DNA of 64,000 bases from Lucinisca nassula. Taxonomy: Eukaryota > Mollusca > Bivalvia > Lucinida > Lucinidae. The position numbers and the translations under genes were made by a program. Below, in pieces: positions 40,655 to 52,711 of this stretch; the stretch's first letter is position 1, and each line of letters starts with the position of its first letter. The DNA lies in assembly GCA_963580285.1 (NCBI GenBank), contig OY757011.1, forward strand, positions 165,755,406 through 165,819,405, read 5' to 3'. Under the pieces are notes generated by a model. The model searched no databases. It saw only the letters and a program-made list of their open reading frames with translations, and was not told the DNA's origin.

Positions 40655-41460
40655 TGAGAGGCAAAACAAATAGGAGTCGCGATACGCCGGTTTTTCCGAT
40701 GGCATATTTTTTTTTTTTCAGAGTGAACCAGCACATATGACAGTTGCTGTGTCATTTTGGGGTCGATTGTTTGTCTATCGACGTAAAGTTTCAAAGCGCA
40801 GTAGTTTAACGTTGCTGATGTCCACGTGATTATCACTGATTTGTCGAAATCCAGGTAACGTTTATTTGTAACCGCGCTATTATTGTCGCTGTGACGACAG
40901 ACTGTTGTATTAATAAAACTTAGACATGTCACATACGTTGAATATAGCAAACAGAGTAGACACAGACCAGAATGCGGCGTCTGTTCAGGATCTACACTGT
41001 TTGCTTAAAGTACAAGTACAGGAGCTTAAGGGTTAAAATAACAGACTCAGTCCTGGTTCAGGGCCATTTTTCCAGTCTACACCCCAGCCTAGGATTTTTG
41101 GCTTGCAGCGACGGCTGCAAGCCAGTTAGATTGGAAAAGTGGTTCCGGTTTTAGAATTCTCTTTCTATGTTATTTTGGATCCTCAGGTGTTTTTCTTTAA
41201 ACAAAAATCAGAGATACAGTCCGCTTTTTCCGGTGTTCTGGTGCCCTCACCCTATAGCCCAAAAGCTTTCGCATATTTTAAACGAATACAGGGTACCAGT
41301 TAAGTGAGAGATGGTCTAGTGAGAGAGCTATCGTTTCTGTGCGAAAGTTTAACTAAACACCGAAGCGAATTTTTCCGCTAGGCCACGGTCTACTCAGCAC
41401 TACCGTCAATACAGTTTACCTGACCACATTCATAAATCATCTGTGTAGCAGTATACAGTT
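40655..41460. other. unassigned, with a P2 core
   Basis: A P2-like core (TAGCAAACAGAGTAGACACA ... GATCTACACTGTTTGC) lies at 40947-41012, and a short GCTTGCAGCGACGGCTGCAAGC hairpin near 41101-41122. No gene is seen. Confidence 0.45.
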
Positions 41461-41514
41461 CACTCGATGGTCAAAACTCGATGGGTTTTGTTGAAAGTGT
41501 GGGTGCTCTATAGT

Positions 41515-42140
41515 AATCACTCTGTCCGTTCGTCTGTCTGTCTGTCCACAATTTTTTTATCCTCCATAACTTTCTTATTCCTGGATGGATTTAAATATAT
41601 ACTTGGCAGAAATGTTAGTGATGGAGTGTTGCGCGCAAGACTCAGGTCAGTACCTCAAAGGTCAAGGTCATACTTAGAGGTTAAAGGTCAAAAAAGGGTC
41701 TTTGTCGTGTCCAATCAATAACTTTGATATTCCTGGGTGGATTTAAATATTACTTGGCAGAAATGTTAACCATAATGTGGCGGAGTGTCTAGTGCAAGAC
41801 CCACAGCCGTACCTCAAAGGTCAAGGTCATACTTCGAGATAAAAGGTCAAAAAAGTGTCTTTTTATTGTGTCCAATCTATAACTTGTTTATACCTGGATG
41901 GATTTAAATATTACTTAGCAGAACTATTAACCATAATGTGACAGTGTGTCACGCGCAAGACCCAGGTCCGTACCTCAAAGGTCAAGGTCATACTTAGAGG
42001 TGAAAGGTAAAAAAACGTATTTTTTTATCGTGTCCGATCAATATCTTTCTTATTCCTGGATTGATTTTAGAATAACTTGACAGTAATGTTAATCATCATG
42101 AGAGGATGTGTTGTGCGCAAAACCCAGGTTGGTTTCTAAA
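41515..42140. repeat. ~160-bp tandem repeat, 3-4 units
   Basis: The phrase ATAACTTTCTTATTCCTGGA and relatives recur near 41567, 41718, 41879 and 42043, each followed by CCTCAAAGGTCAAGGTCATA. It begins with a GTCCGTTCGTCTGTCTGTCT lead-in. Confidence 0.7.
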
Positions 42141-42141
42141 A

Positions 42142-43264
42142 CCGAGTTATCCTGTTCAAAATGATTCTTTGAGCTATGTTCTTTCATTTCCTTGTTCTTT
42201 ATAGTTTTTCAACATCAACATTTTCCTACTCCTCTGGTAGCGTTGCCGGGGCCCTAGTCAGTTTCACTGACAGCTCTAAGTTATATTGAAGGTACTGCCA
42301 CCAATAAATGAACAAAGTTTACGGCGTACTGATAGTCAATTGGACTAGTTTTTATCTAGATTAAGATTCACCTTAAATACCTTTAATAGGCCTTCATGCG
42401 GACTGAACAAATCATTTGTCTAAATCGCGACGGAAGTAAGGGCGAGGATTGTGACCACGTAAAATCGGTTTAAGCCCCCCAGTGGAAATCTTTCCACTGA
42501 CCGTTCCAAGGCGGTTCTTCTGTGGCGATTTATTTATGTTGTTGTTTGTTATTTACTGTGTGTATTACTTGTGTCTTTTTATTTTGGATGGCCATATGGC
42601 CATTTTGTCGGAAAGTAACTGTCCTTATGGCCTTCCTTTGTTTAGGTTTCCGTTATGGTCTGGTCGCTTAATGTTTGTGTATCTTTCCCTTTGGTGTCTT
42701 TGATGGGTGGAGTAAGTTAATTGTATCGATTCCTGATCTTTGTTTTACTTCTACTTTTTTATACTGTTTATTTCTTTTTTAGACTTTCAGAGAAAAACTG
42801 TTAACATTGGTAAATAAAAATCAAAAATGAGTTCCTTTAAGAGCAATGAATACCTTCATAAGAAAGAAGATGGGCCATACTACGCGAGGGGGTGATGCAG
42901 TATGAAAAGATAGATAGATAGATAGTTTCGGCTAATAAAGCCTCATCAGTGACCCTGTAATGATCCGGCAAAGAAAGCCAGAGGAAACATACTGCAATTT
43001 TGCGAATTTCGAATAGGCAGTCGATTCAAAGACTGATATAAATCAAAATGGGGTCCAAATAATTAAAAACCTGTCTAGAGGTAACATTGTTTACTTTGGT
43101 TGTCTCTTGTTTATAATATTTTTATACTTTGCTAATAAAAGATGTTAACATTTAATGTCTCTTCCTCCTTCGTCTTATACTCCCTTGAATGTATATTTGT
43201 GTCGTCACCTAACAATTACATGTTTACTGGCCACATGACATGAATGTATACTCAATATGTATGG
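42142..43264 (+). repeat. mostly unassigned; contains dispersed repeat RF (42477-42790)
   Basis: CACTGACCGTTCCAAGGCGG and GGATGGCCATATGGCCATTT mark RF, shared with 46530-46822. A GATA microsatellite lies at 42907-42924. No gene is seen. Confidence 0.45.
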
Positions 43265-43492
43265 AAGACCGCCTCCGTGGTCCAGTGATTACGGTCGCTG
43301 ACTTGTAATCACTGGAGGGTCATGGGTTCGAGCCCCGCTACCGGCCATGATCGTTTATGTGAGAGCATTTGGTAATTTGTGTCGGAGGATCGGAGTCTAG
43401 TACTGGTACTTTCCAGGAACGATGGTTGGGAAACTGCCCGCCTGTATATGACTGAAAGATTGAACAGGCGTAAAACCTAGCAAAACAAACAG
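43265..43492 (+). mobile_element. tRNA-derived SINE (CAAAACAAAC tail)
   Basis: The head GCCTCCGTGGTCCAGTGATT and CATGGGTTCGAGCCCC, a unique body, and the tail GGCGTAAAACCTAGCAAAAC. TATGTATG on both sides (43257-43264 and 43493-43500) is the target duplication. Confidence 0.8.
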
Positions 43493-43499
43493 TATGTAT

Positions 43500-44220
43500 G
43501 ATGTGTTCTACCACATTATTGTCTCTCATAAATCTGTTAGGGACATTTATTTTGTTTTGTTTGTCCATTTCTTCTTGCCAAATCGCATATCGTCCATGCT
43601 CAATAAGTCCATTATCCCTCCTGTCTGTCTGTTAACAATGTCTTCTTCCAACTACTATTCAGATACTACTGAGCAAATTTCAATAAAACAGGGTCATCAC
43701 AATGATCCCTTACTATCATAGTTGGTCAAAAGTGAGAATGTGATCATTGGGTCACATGTCAATGCCTCAGTTACCTTAACATTGAAATATTTCTTCCAAT
43801 AAATGTCAGGGTAGTGCCACATAGAAAATTAACACCTCATGGGTTTGTCCATTCCAATGTGCAGATAAACCATATTTTGCCTTTGAGTACACTGCATCAA
43901 AAGTCTATGTTCCATTAACAAGAACAGTGCTTCCTAACCAGTACTTTCATCTACATCAACTCGTACATCCATGTGGCGGCAATATGGCTACATTTACACC
44001 AGGAACAGTACCCTTAAAACCAGGCAAGCCTTTCCTTTTAAAAGGAACCTTTATTTGTAGGTTTTTGATTGCTTTACTGCCGGAAACGGTGTCTACTATT
44101 GCGTTAAAGAGTACATTCCAGCGACGAGGAGTTACCTCCCCTACATGTTTGAGTCTACAACTCAAATTCATCTGCATATGGCTTGAATTGTGATCTCCTA
44201 TGACACTCCTCATTCGGCGT
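43500..44220. other. unassigned; weak minus-strand frame
   Basis: A minus frame of 85 residues (43956-44213; GEVTPRRWNVLFNAIVD, KVPFKRKGLPGFKGTVPG) looks more protein-like than its neighbours, and similar codons continue past stops toward 43780. It may be a decayed gene or transposon ORF that I do not recognise. Confidence 0.3.
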
Positions 44221-44226
44221 ATGTAT

Positions 44227-44491
44227 CATTATGAAAACACGCCTATTCAAAAATATTGGTAAAATTTTACCACCAAAAAATGATTTTTTTTTTTTTCAGA
44301 TAAAAATCCTGATATTTTTTCATATTTTTGCTCAAAACATAGATTGTGAGTACTCGTTAGAACCGCTTCGACGAGGCGGTTCTAACGAGTACCCACAATC
44401 TATATTTTTGAGTAGAAATAAGAAACCCCAGTTTTACTGTATAAAAGTGGGGCTGAGGGGGTCAAAATTATATAGGCGTGTTCTCGTGATG
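44227..44491 (-). mobile_element. foldback MITE, family P1 (ACACGCC subfamily)
   Basis: Ends CATTATGAAAACACGCCTAT and GGCGTGTTCTCGTGATG. The palindrome is at about 44340-44403 around GCTTCGACGAGGC. Confidence 0.8.
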
Positions 44492-44824
44492 ACAGATAAT
44501 TGTTACTCATCTATTGCTGTTCGGAAAGCATCTCTTTTGATTCTCAAGTTTTAAGCCCAATAAAATCAAAACAGAGTTAAGTTTCTGAAGGCAAGTTATA
44601 AACACAATGTCTTTTATGTTTTATTTCACTGCAACTTGCGTCAAATGGTGGTGGAAGAACGTCTCCCCGCGCTTCGTCATAGTACTGTCCTTCGGAATCA
44701 TTGAGTCCATTGTATTACATTGAAGTTCTGCTATAATGGCAAGACCGGTTAACATTAAGACGATTTGCTTTAAAGGCATATTTAAAAAGGTTTCAGCTTT
44801 CCCACATGCAGTGTGCGCTCGTAA

Positions 44825-44968
44825 GCGACCACCTTTGGAACAGTTCAAAATTGGTGATTAAGACCACTTTTGAAAGTCCCAAAGCGGCAACATTTGAAAC
44901 AGTTTAAAAGTGGTCTTAAAACTTTTAAACTGTCCTGAAGGTGGTCTGAATATAGGAATGTCACTGTA
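44825..44968. mobile_element. palindromic MITE, family P6
   Basis: ACCACCTTTGGAACAGTTCA and its inverted partners, ending ATATAGGAATGTCACTGTA. Confidence 0.6.
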
Positions 44969-45162
44969 TTGTTGAAAATGGAATGTTACTTAAGTCACGC
45001 GTTGGGTGGGGTGGGGGCGGTTGTGTGTGTGTGGGGGGGGGGGGCTTGCACACTACAGAACAGCTTTTAATGAGCCTCAGTAAAGTCGAGACACCGTTTT
45101 TTATTAAAAATCAACCCAATGGTTATAAGGACAAAAAAGGACAAAACATCTATTATTGCAGT

Positions 45163-45303
45163 GACGGTCCAACTCGCACCACTTTGACTGGGCAGGCTTA
45201 GATTCTCTAAGCGGCTTACCGGTACCCATGTGTGTTTTTTACAGCTCTGCGTGGAAACATCATGCATTCAATCTATTTCCCCAAGCCTCGTTGGGCGGGG
45301 CTC
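45163..45303 (-). mobile_element. SA retroposon fragment
   Basis: 5' half only (ACGGTCCAACTCGCACCACT to CAAGCCTCGTTGGGCGGGG). Confidence 0.65.
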
Positions 45304-45378
45304 TCCATGCATGTCTGCCCTGTAGCTGTTTGGCGCCACCACAGTATGAGATAAATAATGATTGAAGGAATACGTGTG

Positions 45379-45620
45379 TTTGTTTAAATTGAGGTTTTAC
45401 GTCCCCGCCAACACTATTAAGCTCATTTTGGAGACGTTGCTTACAATGTTTTGGGACTTTACCCCACGTTGAGATGAAATGACATCTGCCGCCCAAACAA
45501 AACAAAAGAGTTTATATGTAAGGACGGTTCGACTCGCACCACTTTTCCTGGGTAGGCTTAGACCCTCTAAGCGGTTTACCAGTACTCATTTGCTCGTGGA
45601 AGCATTGTGCAGCCAGAAGG
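45379..45620 (-). mobile_element. SA retroposon, incomplete
   Basis: TGTTTGTTTAAATTGAGGTTTT to the GCGTGGAAGCATTGTGCAGCC region, with small deletions. Confidence 0.7.
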
Positions 45621-45772
45621 ATGTGTGTGATAAATAACTATATGTCTATTAGAAAAATTAATGCTTTGTCGATATGCATTCACCGATGTATCATTGAAAC
45701 TACTCATTGTATTATTGTAGGGAGAGGGCTATCAAATGTTGGCATCCTTTTGTGCTTTGAAGCATGAAGACA

Positions 45773-46158
45773 TACGTTTCCTAAGACCTCCCCCAGAATG
45801 ACGGCACTCGACAAGGGGAAACAAGAAAACCAGCAGCAAGAAGACATACGTTTCCTGGAACCTCCCAAAGCTGACGGCACTCGACAAGTGGAAACAGGAA
45901 CATTAACAGCAAGAACTTAGAAGACAGGGGTTCCCTGGGCCCTCCACCAGCTGGTGGCACTCGGCAAGGGGAAACCAGAACAGCAACAGCAAGAAGACAT
46001 AAGTTTCCTGGGCCCTCCACCAGCTGACGGCACTCGACAAGGGGAAACATGAACAACAACAGCAAGAAGACATTAGTTCCCTAGGACCTTCCCCAGCTGA
46101 CGGCACTCGACAAGGGGAAAAGGGAACAACAACAGCAAGAAGACATTAGTTCTCTGAG
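45773..46158. repeat. 72-bp minisatellite, array 1
   Basis: About 5 units of the 72-bp repeat described at 48341-50655. Confidence 0.85.
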
Positions 46159-46159
46159 A

Positions 46160-46898
46160 TCTCCAATGAAACCCAAAGTTTATATGCATTGGACGGTTTG
46201 ACTCACACCACTTTGCCTGGGCAGGCTTAGTCTTATTAATGCCTCAGATTCTATGACGGTTCCAGCATAAAAGGTTACTGAGAATTAGAATAGAATATAA
46301 TCCTATGTAATGTTGGTTGGTGCCTGATGCTCTGTCTCTGGTCGGCCCCATCGGAGTCTAACCGTTGGTCTTTCTTTTGCTCCAGCATTTCAGTGGTTTC
46401 TTGCTGTCGACTCCTCGCCGTTGTTTCATCTCTATGGTTGTTTGATTTTGTGTTCTCGGAGAGTTAAGAGGCATTCATGACTGAACAATAAAATCGATTT
46501 ACAACCCCCCCCCCCCCCCCCCCCCCCCGTGGAATTCGTTTCACTGACCGTTAAAAGGCGGTTCTTCTATAGCGTTTTTTTTTTGTTTTGTTTTTTTGTT
46601 ACGGTTTGTCTTTGAGTGTGTGTATCGCTTAACTTTTTATTTTTGTTTTGGATAGCCAGTTGGCCATTTTGTATGAAAGTAATTGTCCTTTTGGCTTTCC
46701 GCTATTGATGTGACCATTCGGGTCTAGTTGTTTCATGTTTGTGTTTCTTTCCTTTGGTGTCTCTGCTAGGAGCTGTGGGTTAATTGTATTGGTTCCTGAT
46801 CATTGCCTTCACTTCTATTTTACCAGCACTCATGTGTTGTCAGTTTTAATTCTGTGTGGAAGCATCATGCAGTCCGATCTATTTCTTCAAGCCCCGAT
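46160..46898 (-). mobile_element. SA fragment split by an RF-type insert
   Basis: The SA halves (about 46165-46238 and 46823-46898) are separated by ~580 bp holding a poly-C run (46505-46528) and the RF repeat (46530-46822). In intact SA copies the flanking sequences GGCTTAGTCC and TTTACCAGTACTC are only a few bases apart. Confidence 0.6.
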
Positions 46899-47620
46899 GA
46901 CGGTACTCGACAAGGGGAAACGGGAACATCATAAAAAAAAAAAAAAAACATTACTTGCCTAGGACCTCACTAAGGCTGACTGCACCCGACAAGGGAAAAC
47001 AGGAACAACAACAGCAAGAAGAAAAATAGTTTCCTGAGACCTCCCCCAGCTGACGGCACTCGACAAGGGGAAACAGGAACAACAACAGCAAGAAGACATT
47101 AATTCTCTAGGACCTCCCCCAGCTGACGGCACTGGACAAGGGGAACAGGAACAACAACAGCAAGAAGACATTAGTTCCCTGGGACCTCCCCAGCTGACGG
47201 CACTGGACAAGGGGAACAGGAACAACAACAGCAAGAAGACATTAGTTCCCTGGGACCTCCCCAGCTGACGGCACTCGACAAGGGGAAAAAGGAACAACAA
47301 CAGCAAGAAGACATTAGTTCCCTGGGACCTCCCCAGCTGACGGCACTCGACAAGGGGAAACAGGAACAACAACAGCAAGAAGACATTAGTTCCCTGGGAC
47401 CTCCCCAGCTGACGGCACTCGACAAGGGGAAACAGGAACAACAACAGCAAGAAGGCATTAGTTCCCTGGGACCTGGCCCAGCTGACGGCACACGACAATG
47501 GGAAACAGGAACAAAAACAGCAAGACGACGTTAGTTCCTTAGGACCTCCCCAGCTGATGGCACTCGACAAGGGTAAACAGGAACAACAGCGGCAAGAAGA
47601 CATTAGTTCCCTGAGAGGCT
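46896..47620. repeat. 72-bp minisatellite, array 2
   Basis: About 10 units. Those between about 47150 and 47470 are nearly identical 72-mers, so this is the most recently homogenised stretch. The minus-strand Cys/Ser-rich frames here are by-products of the repeat. Confidence 0.85.
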
Positions 47621-47636
47621 GAGACTATGACTTGAA

Positions 47637-47792
47637 ACCAAAAAGGTGTTTATGCATTGGACGGTTTGATTCCCAGCATTTTGCCTGGGCAGGATTAGTC
47701 CTACTAATCGGTTTACCAGGACTCAAGTGTGGTCATTTTCAGTTCTGCGTGGAAGCATCATGCAGTCCGACCTTTTTCTCCAAGCCCCGATG
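47637..47792 (-). mobile_element. SA fragment between minisatellite arrays
   Basis: 5' half of SA. It joins the next array through the same CAAGCCCCGATGACGGCA junction seen at ~46896. Confidence 0.65.
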
Positions 47793-48092
47793 ACGGCATT
47801 CGACAAGAGGAAACAGAAACGTCGACACCAAGAAGACATTAGTTGCCTGGGACGTCCCCAGGCTGACGGCACTCGAAAAGGGAAAACAGGAACAACAACA
47901 GCAAGAAGATATTAGTTTCCTGAGACCTCCCCAGCTGACGGCACTCGACAAAGGGAAACAGGAACACCACAACAGCAAGAAGACATCCTCCACCAGCTGA
48001 CGGCACTCGACAAGGGGGGGGGGGGACAGGAACAACAGCAGCAAGAAGACATTAGTTCCCTGAGACCTCCCCAGCTAACGGCACCAGACAAT
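47793..48092. repeat. 72-bp minisatellite, array 3
   Basis: About 4 units, with a poly-G expansion near 48016-48026. Confidence 0.8.
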
Positions 48093-48340
48093 TTTGATTG
48101 ATTGATTGAAATGAGGTTTAACGTCTCCGTTGACACTAATTAGATCATTTTGGAGGCGTTGCTTCCAGTTTTGTCGGAACTTTTACCCGATATGACATCT
48201 CCAGCCCTGCCATCCAATGAAACCAAAAGGATTGCATAGGCACGCTTAGTCCTACTAAGCGGTTTACCAGTACTCACGTATGGTCAGTTTCAGTTCTACG
48301 TGGAAGAATCATGCAGTCCGATCTATTTCTCCAAGCCCCG
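48093..48340 (-). mobile_element. SA retroposon between minisatellite arrays
   Basis: A near full-length copy with a TTGATTGATTGAAATGAGG end in place of the CAAA tail. It joins array 4 through CCAAGCCCCGGTGACGGCAC. Confidence 0.7.
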
Positions 48341-50655
48341 GTGACGGCACTCGACAAGGGGAAACAAGAACATCAACACCAAGAAGACATTAGTTGTCTG
48401 GTACCTTCCCCAGGCTGACGGCACTCTACACAACAACAGCAACAAGGCATTAGTTTCCTGATACCTCCCTAAGAATGACGACACTCGACAAGGGTAAACA
48501 GGAACAACAACAGCAAGACATTAACTCCCTGGGACCTCCCCGAGGATGACGACACTCGACAAGGGTGAGCAGGAACAACAATAGCAAGAAGATATAAGTT
48601 CCCTGGGCCTTCCCCAGGATGACGGCACTCGACAAGGGGACACAGGAACAACAGCAGCAAGAAAATAATAGTTTCCTGAGACCTCCCTCAGAATGACAGC
48701 ACTAGACAAGGGGAAACAGGAACAACAACAGCAAGAAGACATTAGTTACATGGGACCTCCCCCAGGATGACGCCTCTCGACAAGGGGAAACAGGAGCAAC
48801 AACAGCAAGATGACAATAGTTCCCTGAGACCTCGCTAGCTGACGCCACTCGACAAGGGAAAACAGGAACAACAACAGCAAGAAGATACAAGTTTCCTGAT
48901 ACGTACCCCAGAATTACTTCACTCGACGATGTAGGCTGTGGGACAGGAACAACAATAGCAAAATGACATACCTTCCCTGAGACCTTCCCCAGGATGACGG
49001 AACTCGACAAGGGGAAACAGGAACGAAACAGCAAGAAGACATCAAGTTTCCTGGGACCTCCCCAAGGATGCCGGCATTCGACATGGACAATCAGGAACAG
49101 CAACAGCAAGAAGACAAGTTTCTTGGGACCTCCTCCCACGATTTCGGCACTCGACAAGTGGAAACAGAACCAACAATAGCAAGAAGGTATAACTTCGCTG
49201 AGACCTCACCCAGGATGACGGCACTCGATAAGGGGAAACAGGTACAACATTAGCCAGAAGACATTCGTTCCCTGGCACCTACCTAAGGATGGCGACATTC
49301 GACAGAAGGGAACAACAACAGCAACAGCAAGAAGACATAAGTTTCCCGGGACCTCCCCAAGGATGACGACATTCAACAAGGGGAAACAGGAACAACAACA
49401 GCAAGAAGACAAGTTTCTTGGGACCTCCTCTCACGATTACGGCACTCGACAAGGGGAAACAGAACCAACAACAACAAGAAGGTATAATTTCGCTGAGACT
49501 TTCCCAATCATGACGGCACTCGACAAGGGGGAACAGGAACAACATTAGCAAGAAAACATCAATTCCCTGGGATCTACCTAAGGATGACGGCATTCGACAA
49601 GGGGGAACAGGAACAACATTAGCAAGAAAACATAAGTTCCCTGGGATCTACCTAACGATGACGGCATTCGACAAGGGGGAACAGGAACAACATTAGCAAG
49701 AAAACATAAGTTCCCTGGGATCTACCTAACGATGACGGCATTCGACAAGGGGGAACAGGAACAACATTAGCAAGAAAACATAAGTTCCCTGGGATCTACC
49801 TAACGATGACGGCATTCGACAAGGGGGAACAGGAACAACAACAGCAAGAAGACATAAGTTCCCTGAGACCTCCCCCAGGATGACGGCACTCGACATGGGA
49901 AAACAGGAACATCAACAGCAAGAAGACGATAGTTCCCTGGGACCTCCCCCAGGATGACGACACTCGGCAAGGGAAAACAGAATCATCAACAACAAAAAGA
50001 CAAAAGTTTCTTGGGACCTCCCCGAGCTGACAGCGCTGGACAATGGGAAACGGGAACATCAACACAATGAGGACATTAGTTGCCTGGGACCTCACCATGC
50101 ATGACGGCACTCGACAAGGGGGAACAGGAACATCGACACCAAGAAGACATTAGTTGAATGGGACCTCCCACAGGCTAACGGCACTCGACAAGGGGAAACA
50201 GGAACATCAACACCAAGAAGGCACTAGTTGTGTCTGGAACCTCGCCAGACTGACGGTACTCGACAGAGGGAATTAGGAAAAAACAACAGCAAGAAGACAT
50301 GTTCTCTTTGACCTCTCCCACCTGACGGCAATCGACGGGGGAGGGGGAACAGGAACCACAACAGCAAGAAGACAATAGTTCCTTAAGACCTTCCTAGGCT
50401 GAAGACACTCGACAGGGGCACACAGGAACAACAACAGCAAGAGACCTCCCCCAGCTGACGGCACTCGACACGGGGAAACAGGATCTACAAGAGCAGGAGG
50501 ACATAGCTCCCTGAGACATCCCCTAGCTGACGGCACTCGACAAGGGAAACAGAAACAACAATAGCAACAAGAAGACGTTAGTTCCCTGTGACCTCCCAAG
50601 CCGACGACTCTCGACAAGGGGAATCAGAAAAACAACAATAGTAAGAAGACCTACC
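48341..50655. repeat. 72-bp minisatellite, array 4 (~32 units)
   Basis: The consensus unit runs AGAAGACATTAGTTCCCTGG, GACCTCCCCAGCTGACGGCA, CTCGACAAGGGGAAACAGG, AACAACAACAGCA. Units vary from ~65 to ~85 bp. Four nearly identical units with the variant GGGATCTACCTAACGATGAC lie at about 49560-49820, a local amplification. Because 72 is divisible by three, short frames stay open on both strands (EDISSLGPPQLTALDKG on plus; SSCCCCSCFPLSSAVSW on minus), but no long stable frame or gene signal exists. Confidence 0.9.
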
Positions 50656-50659
50656 AAAA

Positions 50660-51505
50660 TACAGTCGAAGTTCTGTGGCTCGTGGCGCGAACACCTTCGT
50701 TACTATGAGAACAGTTCGGGACAGCTGTAGTTTGAGCCACCGATTATAAACTACACCCAATCAGAGGACAATAAATGGATTATTGAGGGATTTCTTGATC
50801 TTCTTTCCGCCAATTAAAGGTATTTTGTGTGTACTCATTAAAATCGTCTCGGCGGGGTGATTCTGATGACTACAAAGAACATACATGTTCAAGATAAAAT
50901 AAGAAAAATTCCCTTTATTTTCCCAAGTATATTGATATAATGAGTTATCGGGACATAGGGGCTCAAAAATGAGTTCGAAATGTCCCTGGTAAACAAGCCG
51001 TCGGTGGTAGAGTCATGTAGCCAAAGTTCCAGACGCAAGCTTTAAAAATGAAAGTCAGTCAAAAATAATCCGAAACGTATAGCTAGATAACCAGAATAAA
51101 AGCCTGCGACATTAACATCAAGACCTGTCTTTAAAAAAAAAGATAAGAGGTATTCGGAGTTGCGCACATAAACGTTACAAATGAAAGGGAGTGGTCACTC
51201 TGTCAGTTCTGCTGAACATCGGATTACATCAATGCCTGGGCATATATTCAAAACAAATGCTTTGACACGTTTGTCTGACTAATACTTTAGTGCATTTTAT
51301 TCACTAGCTATTTAACTTTGAATCAGGAAGTCGCCAATAATATCTACTTGAAAACAATTGTTTTCAAAATGAGAAGACTTTATCCAGTGCGGACCATTTG
51401 ACGTTTTGACCATCACACGCAGAGCGTTAATCACAAAGTTTTTTTTTCCTTTTTGCTTAGAGCAAAGGGGCTTGACGTTACTTGTGAATCGTCTGCATCA
51501 CATCA
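50660..51505. other. unassigned, with a P1 core relic
   Basis: GTGTACTCATTAAAATCGTC ... GATTCTGATGACTAC (about 50828-50875) with a nearby AAAATAAGAAAAATT is a decayed P1 core. No gene is seen. Confidence 0.45.
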
Positions 51506-51745
51506 GGGGCCAATTGTTCAAAACTAACGACGTCGTTAGCTAACGTATCGTTAAAACTTTGGTCTTTAATTAATATGGCGAATATACTTATATTTATGCT
51601 GAAAAAATGTGAGCAGTTTTTGCCAATGCAAAAGCTGCTCACATTTTTAGCAAAAATACCACTTTATCAAATAGTGTACTAACGAGAACAGTAAATAGTT
51701 TGAAAACTAACGAACTTGTCAAGCTAAAGATGTTTTGAACAACTG
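51506..51745. mobile_element. palindromic MITE, family P4
   Basis: Ends CAATTGTTCAAAACTAACGA and GTTTTGAACAACTG. The centre is an inverted pair AAATGTGAGCAG / CTGCTCACATTTTTAGC. A decayed relative lies at 57917-58141. It ends ~110 bp upstream of the lectin start codon. Confidence 0.7.
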
Positions 51746-51853
51746 TACACAGGAAAAGATAGATTGTCGCCTGCTCTGGAATTTTCCAATTTGCTCTTGA
51801 AAGGTTAATTAAATTGTGAGGAAAGGATTGGTTCATTAAAACCAGTTTCGAAT

Positions 51854-52711
51854 ATGGTATCCAAAAAGGAAGCTGTTTCATTCTTTTTTCTAATGCTCTC
51901 ATATTCAACGGCCTCTAAGAGGCAACGTGCTGTTTTAAATGTTCGAAGGCAGTTAGAATACTTGGAATCTTTGATATACAGGAAAACGTTTACTCTCCGT
52001 GAACACCTTTTTCAATTACAAGAACAGATAAATGCCACTGCTTTTGCGAATGCGAATGTTGCCGACATGGATATTGAGGATTTAAAAAGTGCCATTAAAG
52101 GTGAAATCGGGAGTTGTACGGAAAATTTTAAAGCACTTGCGCATGGCTTTAGTCAAGAAAAGAAATTTGCGACTGACAGAAGAGCCCGGTTGCAGGAGGA
52201 ACTTCTATCGATTGTCGAGAATTTTAATCTGAAATTTAAAGTGCTGGAAAATAAGTTTTCAGCCATGGAAAGTGATTTCGAAGACTTCAAAAGAGAAGTG
52301 AATAGAACGATAAGTGAGCAGTTAGATAGAGGAAAGGAGATTCTTAACGCATGCCCATTAAACGGCTTCACTTGGAAAACGTCGTGCTACGTTCTAGACG
52401 TATTCAAAATGAACTGGACAAGTGCACAGGACGAATGTAAAGCTAGAGGAGGACAGCTAGCTATATTGGAAAGCGAAGAAGAAATGCGATTTGTACTTCC
52501 GAAACTTGGTCAGAATACGTGGGTAGGTGGGCACGACGCGTATGTAGAGGGTCGGTGGCGTTGGGCTGGAAAAGATGAAGAGATCCAAGTCTTACTTTGG
52601 GAACCGGGACAGCCTAATGGAACCGGAGATTGTTTAGAGGCATTTAATGGTGTATTGAATGATGAAAGATGTGCCGTCTTGAATAAATTTGTCTGTGAAT
52701 ATACTGTTTAA
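51854..52711 (+). CDS. secreted coiled-coil C-type lectin
   Basis: Encodes 285 residues, complete in one exon. Residues 1-21 (MVSKKEAVSFFFLMLSYSTAS) look like a signal peptide. Residues ~25-165 are helical, with a stretch suited to coiled-coil oligomerisation. Residues ~168-285 are a C-type lectin domain: CPLNGFTWKTSCYVL start, WTSAQDECKARGGQLAILES, WVGGHDAYVEGRWRW, and the C-terminal Cys pair in CLEAFNGVLNDERCAVLNKFVCE. The usual EPN/QPD calcium-sugar motif appears as QPN, and the WND triplet is LND, so calcium-dependent sugar binding is uncertain. Molluscs have large expanded families of such lectins, many used in immune recognition. The ATG is the first in frame and follows an AT-rich leader. 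Confidence 0.88.
   Translation: MVSKKEAVSFFFLMLSYSTASKRQRAVLNVRRQLEYLESLIYRKTFTLREHLFQLQEQINATAFANANVADMDIEDLKSAIKGEIGSCTENFKALAHGFSQEKKFATDRRARLQEELLSIVENFNLKFKVLENKFSAMESDFEDFKREVNRTISEQLDRGKEILNACPLNGFTWKTSCYVLDVFKMNWTSAQDECKARGGQLAILESEEEMRFVLPKLGQNTWVGGHDAYVEGRWRWAGKDEEIQVLLWEPGQPNGTGDCLEAFNGVLNDERCAVLNKFVCEYTV

Noticed and set aside
46959..49593. Cys/Ser-rich minus-strand frames (SSCCCCSCFPLSS repeats)
   Set aside because: They exist only because the 72-bp minisatellite unit is divisible by three; frames shift at unit-length changes and no gene signals flank them.
45773..50655. CRISPR-like array
   Set aside because: Units are contiguous with no unique spacers, vary in length, and the context is a eukaryotic genome with SINEs; no cas genes.
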